Under the pieces are notes generated by a model that did no database searches, was not told the origin of the DNA, and worked only from the letters and a program-made list of their open reading frames with translations. A DNA stretch of 64,000 bases, taken from Otis tarda (lineage: Eukaryota > Chordata > Aves > Otidiformes > Otididae). The position numbers and the translations under genes were made by a program. Every line of letters starts with the position of its first letter. Position 1 is the first letter of the stretch. The DNA is taken from contig CM048555.1 of assembly GCA_026413225.1 (NCBI GenBank), positions 79,615,785 to 79,679,784 on the forward strand, read 5' to 3'. This document shows positions 32,636 through 45,896 of the stretch, piece by piece.

Positions 32636-33429
32636 CAAACCTCGTGAAGTTCAACCAGGCCAAGTGCAAGGTCCTGCATGTGGGTTGTGGCAATCCCAGG
32701 CACAAACACAGGCTGGGCAGAGAATGGATGGAGAGCAGCCCTGAGGAGAAGGACTTGGGGGTGCTGGTGGAGGAGAAGCTCAACATGAGCCGGCAATGTG
32801 CCCTTGCAGCCCAGAAGGCCAACCGCATCCTGGGCTGCATCAAGAGGAGCGTGGCCAGCGGGTCGAGGGAGGTGATTCTCCCCTCTGTTCTGCCCTGGTG
32901 AGACCCCACCTGGAGTACTGTGTCCAGTTCTGGAGCCCCCAACATCAGAAGGACGTGGACCAGCTGGAGAGGGTCCAGAGGAGGCCACGCAGATGCTGAG
33001 AGGGCTGGAGCAGCTCTGCTGTGAGGCCAGGCTGAGAGAGCTGGGGCTGTTCAGCCTGGAGAAGAGGAGGCTCCGGGGAGACCTGAGAGCGGCTCCCAGT
33101 GCCCAAAGGGGGCTGCAGGAAAGATGGGGGGAAGAGTGTTCAGTAGGGCCTGGTGTGATAGGATGAGGGGTAATGGTTTCAAAATAGAAGGAGGTAGGTT
33201 CAGATTAGATATGAGGAAAAAATTTTTTACACTGAGGGTGGTGGAACACTGGCCCAGGTCGCCCAGAGAGGCGGTGGATGCCCCATCCCTGGAAACATTC
33301 CAGGCCAGGTTGGCCGGGGCTCTGAGCAACCTGATCTGGTTGGAGATGTCCCTGCTCCTGGCAGGGGGGTTGGACTGGGTCGCCTTTGCAGGTCCCTTCC
33401 CACCCAAACCAGTCTGTGATTCTATGATT
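32636..33429 (+). mobile_element. CR1 LINE, longest 3' copy (about 795 bp)
   Basis: Includes the C-terminal coding part of CR1 ORF2 ([46 protein letters not shown]), followed by the 3' UTR and terminal TCTGTGATTCTATGATT. The frame is broken beyond about 32900, so it is dead. 5'-truncated. Confidence 0.95.
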
Positions 33430-34250
33430 GCTTTCGGGCTCCAGAGGGATGCACATGCTGAGAGCGCTACTGGAGGCATTTTAATTGCGACGTGTTTGCC
33501 ATGCTGACTGGAAGCACGGCAGGAGATTGCTGCTTCTGCGGAGCCTGAAAGCCGTGCATCGCCCTCCTCCCTGAGGGTGAGATCTCGCTGGGTCCTGTGC
33601 TTCCTCCTCAACTTTTGTCAAACTTTTGTCAATGCTTTTGTAACATGATTTTGTGTTGCGATTCCTCCCCCTGAAAGCAAGCAGCCCCGTTGCTAAGGGA
33701 GGGGGATTAAAAAAAAAAACCTCAGGAATGCCGATAGTCTACAGCGGTCCAGCAGCGTAGATAACGTTGAGTCACTGCTGGAAATCTCAAAGCAAAACAG
33801 ATGTTCGGCTTCTAAGTATTAAAGGTGCCAGATGAGCAAAGTTTTCACTGAAGTATTTAATCTGTGGTTGGTAACTGAGACAAAGCCCGAGGAAACAAGG
33901 TGCAACACAAAAATGAGCCTCTTCTCTGTCTGGGAATTGCCTGCTTGTTTTCATTAAAGCTTTTCCCCTTTTTTTTTTTTTTTCCCTTTTTTTTAAGTAG
34001 GTCTTTCCGGCTTGACTCATTCTCACTGTAATCGTAACCTTTAGTTCTGGCTGGGAAGGCAGTTATTTTACAAGGCGTGAGACCGGTGGTGGGGTGAGTG
34101 GGCTTTTCTTGCTGCCTTGGTCATCTCACTGTTCAACACGTGGCTTCTGTAGGAACATCTTGTGGCTGTGAAGTGGGGGATAATTACACCCGTTCTCACA
34201 AACAAGGGAACTGGACTTAATGGTGCATCTACTTAGCCTTATTTTTGCAT
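33430..34250. other. Non-repeat spacer
   Basis: Contains a T-rich tract near 33969-33994. No gene is supported. Confidence 0.5.
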
Positions 34251-34642
34251 TCATAGAACAGTTTGGGTTGGAAGGGACCTTCAAAGGTCATCTAGTCCAA
34301 CCCCCCTGCCAGGAGCAGGGACATCTCCAACCAGATCAGGTTGCTCAGAGCCCCGGCCAACCTGGCCTGGAATGTTTCCAGGGATGGGGCATCCACCGCC
34401 TCTCTGGGCAACCTGGGCCAGTGCTCCATCACCCTCAGTGTAAAAAAATTTTTCCTAATATCCAATCTAAATCTACCTCCCTCTATTTTGAAACCATCAC
34501 CCCTCGTCCTGTCACACCAGGCCCTGCTGAAGAGTCTCTCCCCACCTTTCCTGCAGCCCCCTTTGGGCACTGGGAGGCCGCTCTCAGGTCTCCCCGGAGC
34601 CTCCTCTTCTCCAGGCTGAACAGCACCAGCTCTCTCAGCCTG
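34251..34642 (-). mobile_element. CR1 LINE, 3' 390 bp
   Basis: Starts TCATAGAACAGTTTGGG and stops in the CTCTCTCAGCCTG block. A tandem duplication of about 30 bp follows, sharing CTCTCTCAGCCT and AATGAGTAGAA. Confidence 0.95.
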
Positions 34643-36073
34643 TCAATGAGTAGAACTCAACTCTCTCAGCCTTCAGGAATGAGTAGAAAACTTTGAATGT
34701 GAATATGGCTGTCACACAGCTGCTACCCTTTGAGTAAGAGACAAGTTTTGAAGACCGATGTTCTTAAAAAAAAAATTTAAAATAAGATCAGAACTGTGAT
34801 CCCAAGAACCTGGGTTCTTTGGGCAGCTGGAAGCTCCTTGAGATGTTTCAGGTCTAGGTGTCAGGTTCCCGTTCCTTTGATCGTTGGCGAGAATCCTGCA
34901 GCACTACCTGTCTGTATGAAGCCCGAGGGCTGCCTCCCGCCTTGCCGCACAAAGCTGAGCACACGTGCAGAGCAGCGCACAATTTATTGGTGGGACATAA
35001 AAGGGAAGGAATTGTGTGCTGGTCCATCTTCTCAACACCGTTGCCCTGTGAATGCTTGTGGGTTTCTCAAGTCCAATGACGTAAAACACACAAAAAGTCC
35101 TGAGAAAGAGGACCTTGGCCAGAACTTCCCTCCTAGGTGAGTCCATTAATCACTACGCTGTGTACTTGCTGGTGTAGTGACCTGCGTCTTTTGCGTATTG
35201 ACATCGTAGCGTCGTCAGGGAAGGACGGAAAAGCCCGTGGGCTGACTGGGCTCTTCTCCCTGCTGCGTGGGGAGTGAATTTCGACTGCGGAGCCCAAGTG
35301 GGAGCTGAAGCCAGGGCTCCGTCTCGCTGGTCTTGTAGGATTTAGCTTTTCTTATTGACAAGTTCTAGATGGTTTCTGTTAAGAGAAAGGCTTTTTGGAT
35401 CTCTTCTGGGGGTGCCTCCCTTTGTGGGCTTTCTCAGGAGCCTGCGTGCTGAGCACTTCATCTTCCACCCCACTTAAGGGAAGAGGGGCAGACACAGAAC
35501 CGTGTTGGCGCCTTATCTCACTTAATTCTTGCGTTTAATTGGTCTTGATTGGGCTTTTAAGAGAATCTCTGCCAAAATCAAGAAGCTAAAAATTAAAATA
35601 ATTGTTGTGGTGATGGAAGCAATCAAAGAGGCCATCGAGTTCCCGGTCTGTGTGCAGTGGAGAGACGGAGCAGGCTGGGTTTGATGTGGTCTCCTGGGAC
35701 ACACTGGTCTCCAAGGGTTAATTTTGCCCCTGGCCTCTCTGTCCACGCGTAATCCATTTGGGCTGGAAGTAAATGGCAATTTCTTGCAGTGAGGATCGAC
35801 TCCACTGCTGGAGAAAAAGATGTTTATTTATCATCCGTGTAGCTGATGGTCTCCATCCCTTTTTTACTTGTTTTTCATCTAAACGCAGCTCTTCGGTGAT
35901 GAGCTTCCCTGTACGATACCAGATTTCATAGTGACCTACAAGTATTTTTCTTTCCCGCAAGTGCTGTTTCCCTGCAATTTTTGTCGCTGCCAAGCAGTGT
36001 CCTTCAAGAAGACTGAGTAGATAAATGTGAAATTCTCCAGCTTTTTTGAGGCAAAACTGTAAGTACAAGTAGG
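34643..36073. other. Non-repeat spacer with open minus-strand frames
   Basis: An exon-like plus segment (35072-35136) ends at CCTCCTAG|GTGAGTCC. On the minus strand, 36058-35718 follows a TACTTACAG acceptor and stays open for over 100 codons, and a separate frame ends in a hydrophobic stretch (TTTIILIFSFLILAEILL) before a stop at 35522. None resembles a known family. Confidence 0.25.
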
Positions 36074-36840
36074 ACATGGAACAGCTTATCCTGGAAACCA
36101 TTTCCAGGCACTTGATGGATGAGAAAATCATCAGGAGTGGTCAGTATGGGTTGACCAAGGGGAAGGCCAGCTTGACTAACTTGAGAAACTTCTACGGTGA
36201 AGTGACTGCCCTGGTAGATGAGGAGAAAGCAGTGGATATTGTCCGTGTGGACTTCAGTAAGGCCTTAGACCCCGTCTCCCGTAAGATCCCCGTGGAGAAG
36301 CTGTTGATGTACGGGCTGGATGAGCAGGCAGTGAGGTGGGCTGAAAGCTGTCTGAATGGTCGGGCCCACAGGGTCGTGGCTGGTGGCGTGCAGTCTATCT
36401 GGAGGCCAGTGACTAGTGGTGTACCTCAAGGGTCAATACTGGTCCACGAAGGTGCCAAAGGGACTGGAGCATCTCTGCTGTGAGGAGAGGCTGAGGGAGC
36501 TGGGACTGCTCAGCCTGGACAGGAGAAGGCTCTGGGGGTCTCCTCAATGTCCATGAATACCTGGAGGGAGGGTGCAAAGAGGACGGAGCCAGGCTCTTTC
36601 CAGTGGTGCCCGGTGACAGGACAAGGGGCGATGGGCACAAACGGAGACGCAGGAGGGTCCCTCTGCACATCAGGAAACACTTTTTGTCTGTGAGGGTGAC
36701 CGAGCCCTGGCACAGGCTGCCCAGGGAGGTTGTGGAGTCTCCGTGCTCGGAGATGTTCGAAATCCGTCTGCACACGGTTGTGGGCAACCAGCTCTGGGTG
36801 GCCCTGCTTGGGACCCTGTGTCCTCCAGAGGTTCCCTGGG
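36074..36840 (+). mobile_element. Older CR1 with reverse-transcriptase fragment and internal deletion
   Basis: 36074-36445 encodes part of a CR1-type reverse transcriptase, with the VDFSKA (catalytic motif A region) and GVPQGS motifs. The sequence then jumps straight to CR1 3' UTR (CTGAGGGAGCTGGGACTGCTC... to about 36840), so the YxDD box and the rest of ORF2 are missing. It is more diverged than its neighbours and lacks terminal octamers. Confidence 0.88.
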
Positions 36841-39800
36841 ACCTGCGAGGGTGTGTAGAACAGCAGCTGGATTTTGAATCCTGCACCGCTGCATGATCAG
36901 ATCCTGTTTGTTTTATGCAGCGCTGTATAAATGTAAATCGGCTCAATAACTCTTCTCTGGCTCTTTTGGATTCATTTCTCTCCTTACGCTGCGTGTTTTC
37001 TTTTGCTTGCTTCCTCCTTTCACCTTCCCAGATGTCTCCTCGGAGCAAACTTCCGTGACTTTTATTGTTCTGCTTGTTTTCCTTCTCGGGTAAATGTATT
37101 ATTTTTTTCTAAGTGCGTTTTCCTAGAGCTCTGCAAAACGCTCCTTCCCTCTGAAGTACTAGCTGCAAAAGCAAGCGCGGAATCCTGACTCAGGTGCATT
37201 TCTTCATTTTTCTTTTCAAATATCACTAAAGCCACAAATAAATAATGCTGGGTTTTGCTGCCATCTGGGCATGCAGGACCAAATTTTTTTTTCAGAGCGA
37301 CATTTTTAATGCTTTATCTGTCAAAAGGGGAAGAAATAAAAGCTCTTTGCGTCGACAGCAATAACCGACCTCCCACAAATTGTAGCCTGTGCTCCCATCT
37401 CCCACTAAAACCCAAAGCAAACAACGATCCGCGCGAAGACAGGAAGCGTTCGGGGTGTAATTGCCGGTAGATCTTTGCTTTCGCGATTTCTGGTTTCACC
37501 CGAAAAGGCAGCCGAGCAGCGCTGCGGTTCGCTTGGGTGGATTTGTTCTGAGCTCTCGCTGTGCTCTTGGTTTGACTTTTTTTTTTTTGGCAGCTCTCCG
37601 AGTTTTAAAACATCCTCTGTGAAAGTCTCCTGGCCACGCTCGATAAAAACGGCCCGTGGAGGGAGGGAAGGGGCCGGAGCGCGCTGGCACGGGTGAGCTA
37701 CGCCCTGACGACAGCCCTGCCTCCAGGCTCCTTTTTTTTTGGCCTCGAGCCTCCGTTTCCATCATCCTGCCCTGATCCCTTGCCTTCTGCATGGATCGGA
37801 GTTAGAGGACCCTCCAGTTTGACCAGTTCAAACTGGGAAGCAGGTCTCTCCCATCATCTGAGCCAAGAGGTGTTGATGTTGGTGGAGCTGGGGACCTTGG
37901 CTCATCAGAAGACCTCCCCAGTACCGGGATCTGATTTTGCAGCTACTTTGCAGGCTGAAAAAACATCAAACCTTGAATACGGTCCAGAAAACGATGGAAG
38001 GGGTCTGGTTCCTGGAGCTCATGAGCTGGGTGGTGCCGTGACGCAACGCTGTGCTGGGGGTGAGCTCTCACCTGTAAAGTCCTCGTGGTTTTTTTATCTC
38101 TCGTTCGCGTCAGTTTATCAAACCGTAATTGGGCTGTGAGTTAGCATCAGCTCTTTAGGGAAGCAAGATTACTCATTTCAAATATCATCTTGGAGAGACG
38201 AAGGTCTAGGAGATAACTATGACTTGCACGGGAAGTCCATTGACTAATGGACCCGCAGCTGTAATTGAGGGGGGAAGCACATCTTCTCTTTCAGATCTGA
38301 GGAAGTGGTTTATCCACCTGAAGAACTGTTTTTCTCCCTCAAGCGCCGCGCCGGTTGGGCTGGCAGAAGCCGGCGCTTGCCTGGGTTGATGCACGTGAAG
38401 CACTCGGCTACTTGGCAGCCCTGTGCATCGCACAAATTGTGCGATGGATGAATGGCTGAAGTATTGATCCTGTTTACGTCGTTCTTTTAAAATAACGCTT
38501 CTTTTTTTAGAAAGCTTCAGCATTTCTAGTCTCACGGTCTCCTGAATGGTACGCTTGATATGAAGTGTGCAGGTATTTTTCCCCAGTCCGTAAGTAAATG
38601 ATGCTCCTCTCAGCTTCCTCCGTATATTCTCTGCTTCCCGTGTGGAATATTTCTGTTATAAATAATTGCTTTATGGAATCCTAGAGGCAAATACCACCTG
38701 CATTCCTGTATTATGTGGAAATTGAGGTCTGACAGCTCGGTGCCCTTTTGGGAGCAAGAAATTGCGATGGGAGCAGGGAAAAAGTCCGTGTCCCTATAGG
38801 TAACCCCCTTTCCCTATAGGTAACCCCCTTTCCCTATAGGTAACCCCCTTTCTTTGTAGCTGACCCCCCTTTCTTGTCTGAATATAGAGCAACCATGGAG
38901 ACAGAGGCCAGGGAAGCGGCAGACAGACGTGCGAAGGATTATTATATTTGCTCAAGCTTTGAAACGGGCTGGAGATAAAGCCCTCGGTGTTTACTGGGCC
39001 ATTAAACATTTATTAGCCTCTATCCCAGTAAATAACAGCTGGGATGAAAGCGCAGAGCGGGGTCGGCGGTTGACTTTTGCACCCAAGTTTGTAAAACGCA
39101 GACGCAGGTCGTGTCATTTTAAGGGCCTGGTTGAGGGGGAAGCGTCGGCCTAGACGGGGCAGATGGGCCGACGGGCTGGAGCTCTTCTTTATCAGGAGAA
39201 AATCCTGAAATCTTAGGAAATGGAAGAATTTAAACAACAATTAAAAAAAAAAAAAAAAGATTATGACCTGAGTTAGGAATGAGTTTGTCCCTGTGCTTCC
39301 TACCAAAAACCCTGGGCCGCCGCCACGTTCAGCCACCCGCGCCGGGCTCGCCTAGGCCGTGGTTTTCACTCGGCGGCGTTTCCACCACCATCAGGCTTTT
39401 CTTTCCCTCTCGCCCCCTCGCCAAGCTTTACTGGGAGGAGGAGAAGTGTCGACGGGGGGCTGAGGCTTGGCTGGTGGGATTTTCGGAAGAGGGAGTGTGA
39501 AGGGATTATTCTGTGAGGCCACAGCAGAGTGATTCGTACCGCAGGCGATCCCTCTGAAGTCAACGGGATTGTAAAGCGTGTAAATCAGTATGGAATTTGG
39601 CGTTTTCCTGGAAAAGTGGGGGATATTTGTTTTCCTTGCATATAAATTACTTCTAATAAGACTCCGTAGACACGACTGATCCTTCTGATCGCGCCGTTGC
39701 TCCTCGCAGGCCCGAAGTTACTCCTGCTATGCTCTCATTTTAAATATTTAAAAAAAAAAACAACACTTGTGTGGGAAATATCTGTGGTTGCTGCCAGGCT

Positions 39801-42800
39801 GTGAAGCGTTGCTGGGAATGACTCAGGCGGGAGCGTGTCCTCGTGTGCTTGGGACCTGCGGTGAGAATGGAGAAAGGAGACGGTCTTGTTTTCACACTCC
39901 CTCATTTTGAGTCGCTGCCGTAGCCCTGTTCCACCGTTTAGATGTCATCAGGTTGAGGGATAATTAGAGGGAGCCTGTTTTGCTACGGAACCGGATCGGG
40001 AATCCGCATTGCCGTGAGCAAGCCTGGCTTATTTGTCAGGGAATGCAAAGCGACGGAGTGGGCGTCCGGAGAGCGTTGCTGTGCAGGGAGAAAATGCTCT
40101 GCTGCTTCTTCCCTGCGTCTACAGAACGTATCTCTTTTCTACAACAACTTAAAAAGAAATAAAAATTGACCGTCCCGTTTTTGCTTTGCCGCCTGGGTGC
40201 TGCTGGGTGGTTTGGGTGCTCTGTGCGATGGCTTACTCTCCGTCCACGACAGCTTTAGTGCTGTAATACAACATTATAATAAAGAACATTGATTTTTCAC
40301 TTGCTGCGGTTCGGGTGGGCATTAAATTTTGCCGAGATGTTCCAACAGCATGGGTGGTTTTAGCTTTTTGAGACTGGCTTTACCTGATAAAAACTTGCCC
40401 GTTTACGCGTTGTGCAGCGTGTGGAAAGTGTGACGGGCTTCGGTTGAAAACGCTGTTGAAAACTGGAAGGAGCGCTACAGAAAATAACTGAGAAACTGAA
40501 TAATTGAGAAAATAACCAGGTGCCATTAAGCTGGTTGCCGAGGGAATAATTCACTCGTCTCTCCCCAGCTAGATGAAGTAGTTTTTGTTTTCCTCTCCTC
40601 CTCACTGCCATACCCACAACTCCAGAAGAGCCACCTGTGCTCTCCCGTAGATGGTCCCACTGATACATGCCTAATTCCAGCTCGGAGCTGTTTTCATGAG
40701 CAGAGCGGAGCTTTGAAGGCACCTTCCCCTCTGTCAAGCCTCCAGAAGGGTTTGTGCGGTGGAAAGCTTTGTCCCTTTTTCCACTGCCGCTGACTGGCCC
40801 AGCGAGCTCCTGTCTGCAAACCTTGCCTTCTCTGGAAAGGAGGAAATAAGATTGTTTTTAAGGCAGCGGTCTAGATCTGGATGTAAGATCTGGCACAACT
40901 GAAGATCCTTCCAGCTTCAGGCCAAGTGGCGTATGTTCCTCGTTGTCCTCTGTGCAAAACAGAACAGTTTAAGACTAATTTTTATTGTTCGTTAGGCTCC
41001 TGATGTATTAGCAGACTGCGTAGCCTTAGTGTGGTCCCTAAATGACCTGAGCTGAGGTCTTCAGTCTTCTTCTCAACCATCTCCATGCCTTCTGCATGCT
41101 TGTAGACCTGCAATTGTGCTTGTAATGCTTTGAGAAACTTATTTTAGATGGAGACTGTGTGAGTGGGTGTGCCAATCTCAGTGATACGGGACAGTCCCAG
41201 TCATCCCCAACGAAATTCAAGCAGTTGGGGCAATAAAAAAGCTGTTCGCTTAACGTGGCTGATCGGTGTGAGACAACTCGCTCGTCTTGGCCCAAGCCAT
41301 TAACCGGGTGTTTCTCTCTTGCAGGGCGCATTGGGAATAATCATCAGCCTTAATAAGGATTGATTGTGTACTGCCCGTCGTCGTTCCCGTCTGCCATTGA
41401 TCGGAAAAACTCTGACGGTCGCGTTGGGGAGGTGAAGAGTTGAATGAGCGTCCCTTTTAAGGTACAGTAGAAACATAAATGAGATGTTTTGGGGATGAAG
41501 CTCGTACCGCTGTAGCCCGCACGGGAGAGCAGCAGCTTTCGGAGGTGCTGAGTGTCCAGCTTTCTCATAGACTCACATCTCTCGGTCTTACAACATCTAC
41601 GTGGTGAAACCTGCGCTCCATCGTTCTGTTTGATCTTAATGAGCGTCGTCTTCTTCGACTGGGAGGTTGCCTTTGTTTTGATACAAACTTTCATGAATCC
41701 AGTATTTTCTCTTCATTTACTTGAAAGAATCTTTCAGTTTTGAAAATTTGAGTTTGCGTTGCGAGGCGTGAAGAGTTGGGGCATCAATATTTGTGCTCTT
41801 TTGAACAGGGCTTTTCTTAACGTGTTTTTTTGTTGGTCATACAAACCAGTATGAGGTTGAAATACACTGACCTCTGCTGTTACCTTTGCACAGATGGGTG
41901 CGTAATTCTGGTGTGCGTGATTTATTGAGGAGGGAGAAAGAAAAAAAAACCAATCTTTTTGAGGAAAGGAAGGTCATGGAGTAAGAAAGAAGGTTGTGGA
42001 GTAAGAAGGAATGTTACTCAGGACGGTAGTGAGTTAAAAAACAAGAGCCAGCAGGGAGTTTGTGGGTAGTTGTTCTGGTCAAAGTTCTTCCCGTGGTCTG
42101 ACTTGAGGAAAATAAAAATATTGCTGTAAGATTTCTTGTTCAGAATTTCAAAGAACTCATTTCAACCATACCGGGATGGTATTGCTAGAGTAGCAAACTG
42201 AGACGTGCGTGTCAAACCTGGTGATTTTTATCAAGGAGGTCCTTTTTGCAAGTGTTTCTCGTTGCTGTGGCTTTCACAGATTCACCCTGTCTGGAGATGA
42301 AATTGGTCTGTGTGGTTTTCGTATTAACTTAAAGCTCGCACATAGGCTCCTGCTGACACTGCCTGCTTCACAAACTTGACCAATTTATGGTTTCGTATAA
42401 AAATTCTTTGCAAACCTGGTGTGATACCTCTGTGCCAAACTGAAGTCAATCGTAACTTTTATGGATGACTAACTAAATGCTTCCCTTTGAATGTGTGTAA
42501 CACTTCACGACGAGTTTCAGATCTGTTTGTCGGACGAAGATATTACCTGCACTCGGGCAGTAGATTTCTCTGAAAAACGATGGTCTGGATATGCTTATCA
42601 AGACTTGTTAGTGTTGCAAACGGGCAATTTAGTGGCCAGCTGGCATCCCAAAGCCGCTTGGATCGGCAGGATGTGCCTGAACTCATGTGAAGAGGAGCGG
42701 CCGCAGGCCGATGCTTCGCCGTGGCCAGCGCCGTCTGATTTGACTGGCCAGTTTAAATGGTCTCAACAAAATTACTCACGTGGGAGCAGTTTGTCTTGGG

Positions 42801-42886
42801 TGATGGAGCCGGACGTGGATGTGACTCTGTCAGCTGGAGTGAAATAGTCCAACAACACTTGGGCTGAGTGGTTTTTCTCTCTAAAA
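36841..42886. other. 6-kb stretch without a recognised gene or CR1
   Basis: Contains the 20-bp tandem repeat at 38791-38870 and several A/T tracts. Minus-strand frames up to about 125 codons (near 40.4-40.7 and 41.4-41.7 kb) and a plus-strand frame of 118 codons (42491-42847) are not recognised and lack supporting splice context. Confidence 0.45.
38791..38870. repeat. 20-bp tandem repeat, 3 perfect plus 1 degenerate unit
   Basis: The unit TCCCTATAGGTAACCCCCTT occurs three times exactly (38791-38850), with a decayed fourth copy. CCTATAGG within the unit is a perfect palindrome. Confidence 0.95.
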
Positions 42887-43088
42887 ATGAGGGTGGTGGA
42901 ACACTGGCCCAGGTTGCCCAGAGAGGTGGTGGGTGCCCCATCCCTGGAAACATTCCAGGCCAGGTTGGCCTGGGTTCTGAGCAACCTGATCTGGTTGGAG
43001 AAGTCCCTGTTCCTTGCAGGGGGGTTGGACTGGATGACCTTTGAAGGTCCCTTCCCACCCAGACCACTCCATGATTCTGTGATTCTGG
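42887..43088 (+). mobile_element. CR1 LINE, 3' 200 bp
   Basis: From ATGAGGGTGGTGG to the terminal CCATGATTCTGTGATTCTG. Confidence 0.95.
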
Positions 43089-43338
43089 GTGGCCGATGTA
43101 GGCTGGAAGATCTTGAGCACCTTCTTATGCTTTTATGGCTTGCTTTTTAAAGTGTTTCATTAAGCATCACTTACTGATTCAGATTACAGGTCCAAAGCAT
43201 TCAGATTTGGGTTATGCAGGAGAAAGCTAACACATGAAGACTAGACAAAGCTGTCCGTTCAGATGCGTTGCTGGATTTCTGGGCTTTGTTTTCGCTGGTC
43301 ACATTCACTTGTCACAAGTTAGTGTCCTCTTTTGTCAG

Positions 43339-43421
43339 CCATTTCAGCAATGTCGCACGTTTGTTCTAGCTCACGGGGTGTGACGCTGGCAGACCAGGGA
43401 GCTTGCATTTGCAGAATGCAG
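43339..43421 (+). other. Exon-like segment, 83 nt
   Basis: The acceptor GTGTCCTCTTTTGTCAG|CC and the donor GAATGCAG|GTAAGA are both close to consensus. Only one frame is open (ISAMSHVCSSSRGVTL...), with phases that do not match the other candidate exons, so a non-coding transcript or chance is as likely as a coding exon. Confidence 0.3.
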
Positions 43422-43671
43422 GTAAGAAGACTTCAAAGTTTAGCTCTGAAACCTGGATTATGTCCTGAAAGATTCTGCATGTGTAACTGGAAACCTTGGG
43501 ATCCCCAACGTGGGAGTGCTCCCAGGTCTGGTGGCAGCTCTGAGGAGAGGTTGCAGTGGTCTCAAATCAAAACTGGCTGAACTGTGTTACTGGAGGAAGG
43601 GAAAGAGAGTGGGAGGTAGAAGAAAATCCCACTAACAAACACTTTTCACCTCTCGCAAAGAGTGCAAGTGG

Positions 43672-43805
43672 GAATCATGGAATCACAGAACAGTTTGGGT
43701 TGGAAGGGACCTTCCAAGCCCATCCAGTCCAACCCCCCTGCAAGGAGCAGGGACATCTCCAACCAGATCAGGTTGCTCAGAGCCTCGTCCAACCTGGCCT
43801 GGAAT
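43672..43805 (-). mobile_element. CR1 LINE, 3' 134 bp
   Basis: Starts GAATCATGGAATCACAGAAC and ends at CAACCTGGCCTGGAAT. Confidence 0.95.
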
Positions 43806-44728
43806 CCCCCCTTTCCTGGCCAGGGATGGTCGCCCTGGCTCGTTACTGCCTGATCTCCCAGGGCTTCGGTGTCTGTCCCAGCTCACCCTACTGGATAGGA
43901 CAGTTTCACCGAGCCACAGTTGGGTTAGCCCAGGTTTTTCCACCTGAATTATTTTCAGGATCTCAGCAGGTTTACAGGAGGGGTTAGAGGGGACGTGTCC
44001 TCGATGAGATGCAAAACTTGCAATGAGAACAAGGGCGAGCTCGTCTTCTCGCTGAGCCTTAGGCCGCTGGGCTTGCCTTAGGCCAGCCTTAGGCTTGCGT
44101 CAACAGCTGTGTTTGGAGGAGTCAAGGGCACTGTTCGAAAACACCCTGCTGTTTCAGCGCTGTGCGAGCAGTAAAGGATGTGACACGGGGGCAGCTTCGT
44201 AGGAAACTCAGCCTTCAAAATCCGCAGAGAAGCCGCCGCCGCCGCGCGCAGCGGCTCCGCTCTCAGCGGCAGGTCGGAAGCAGCTTTTTTGGGATTATCG
44301 CCAAGAGACGTTTCTTGGAAACCCTTCCACATGCAGCGCGAACAGCAGGATGGGAGGTCTCGATTTGAACTCTAGATGATAAAACCACTGAGGTTTTGGC
44401 AGGGCTGCGTGTTTGGATGCCTTGTTCTTGGCCTTTCTCGTTTGGGTGCATAGGTGAACCCCTGCCTCCGCTGGCTCAGAAACTTCCATCTGACTTTATA
44501 GCAAGCTGAATTTTCCACTGAATAGGGAAGTTTTTGGGAGTGAGACAACTCTGTTTTTTTGGATGGCATTCTCCAACCCTTTGGCTACACCTACTCTGTT
44601 TTTCTGGATCAAAGTAGTGCTGAACCTACCTCACAGCGTCATTAATTTCTCTTAAAGCTGACGTTCTTCTTCCATGTTTGCCCTCCCTGACGCGTAGTCT
44701 TGCTGCTCACGTTACCTCTTGACCCTTC
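43806..44728. other. Non-repeat spacer
   Basis: No supported gene. A CpG-bearing patch (AAGCCGCCGCCGCCGCGCGC) lies near 44230. Confidence 0.45.
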
Positions 44729-45237
44729 TTGTCCAGTTCTGGAGCTCCCAACACAAGAAGGACGTGGACCAGTTGGAGAAGGTCCAGAGGAGGCCATGAA
44801 GATGATGAGAAGGCTGGAGCACCTCTCCTGTGAGGCCAGGCTGAGAGAGCTGGGGCTGTTCAGCCTGGAGAAGAGGAGGCTCCGGGGAGACCTGAGAGCG
44901 GCTCCCAGTGCCCAAAGGGGGCTGCAGGAAAGGTGGGGAGAGACTCTTCAGCAGGGCCTGGTGTGATGGGGCAAGGAGTAATGGTTTCAAAATAGAGGGG
45001 GGTAGATTTAGATTGGATATTAGGAAAAAATTTTTTACAATGCAAGTTGTAGAACACTGGCCCAGGTTGCCCAGAGAGGTGGTGGATGCCCCATCCCTGG
45101 AAACGTTCAAGGCCAGGCTGGATGAGGCTCTGAGCAACCTGATCTGGTTGGAGATGTCCCTGCTCCTTGCAGGGGGGTTGGACTGGATGGGCTTTGAAGG
45201 TCCCTTCCAACCCAAACCATTCCATGATTCTATGATT
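44729..45237 (+). mobile_element. CR1 LINE, 3' 510 bp
   Basis: From TTGTCCAGTTCTGGAGC to the terminal CCATGATTCTATGATT. 5'-truncated. Confidence 0.95.
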
Positions 45238-45896
45238 TATTTCTGGTAAATCTCATTTTGGGCAGAAGGAATGAATACGTAATCCCTGTGTAGATCCAGC
45301 GCCAGTTTCTTCAGTAGGAATCCATAAGCACTGCTGCGGTGGAAGTAACACTGATCAATATTATTTGCTTTTAAATTCCCCCAAAATACTCTCAGCTCCC
45401 CATCGCGTAGAGGTTTAGGGGCTCACAACGTGCGGCGAGATACAGAGGGAGGAGGGGTAACGTGCTTGCTGCAGTTCCTGGAAGGTGGGATTTGTGCTCG
45501 TGTCTTGGGGCGTATGATCAAGCAGACAGCGGCAATGTTTGGAGATTTGGTTTCTGCTGACCCAAGTGCTGCTGGGGAGCTTCAGAAGAACGAATGGAGA
45601 ACGGATGGAGCTGTGGATGTCGCCTGGAGTAGCAATTTGTCTTTAGCCTGGGTCAGACTTTCCATGGTCTTTTTTCCTGTAGGGGTTCTCCATTGCTTTT
45701 TCAGAATCCTGCCCTTCTGGTTTTTAGGAAACTTAAAATTTGTGTGGAGAAGGGAGGAAAATCTCTTCCTTACTCCAAGGGCCAGATGACCATCTTTTTT
45801 TTTAATCTCTGTGAGAACAGTTTGCCAGAAAACAGTGGGGGAAGCGGAGAGCTGAGCTTAGCAGAGTCAGGCTGAACTTGAACACTCCCTTGGTTT
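45238..45896. other. Non-repeat spacer
   Basis: One plus-strand frame of about 119 codons (45430-45789) shows no recognised similarity. Confidence 0.4.

Noticed and set aside
42491-42847. 118-codon plus-strand ORF just before a CR1
   Set aside because: No family similarity, and no acceptor/donor pair close to consensus.
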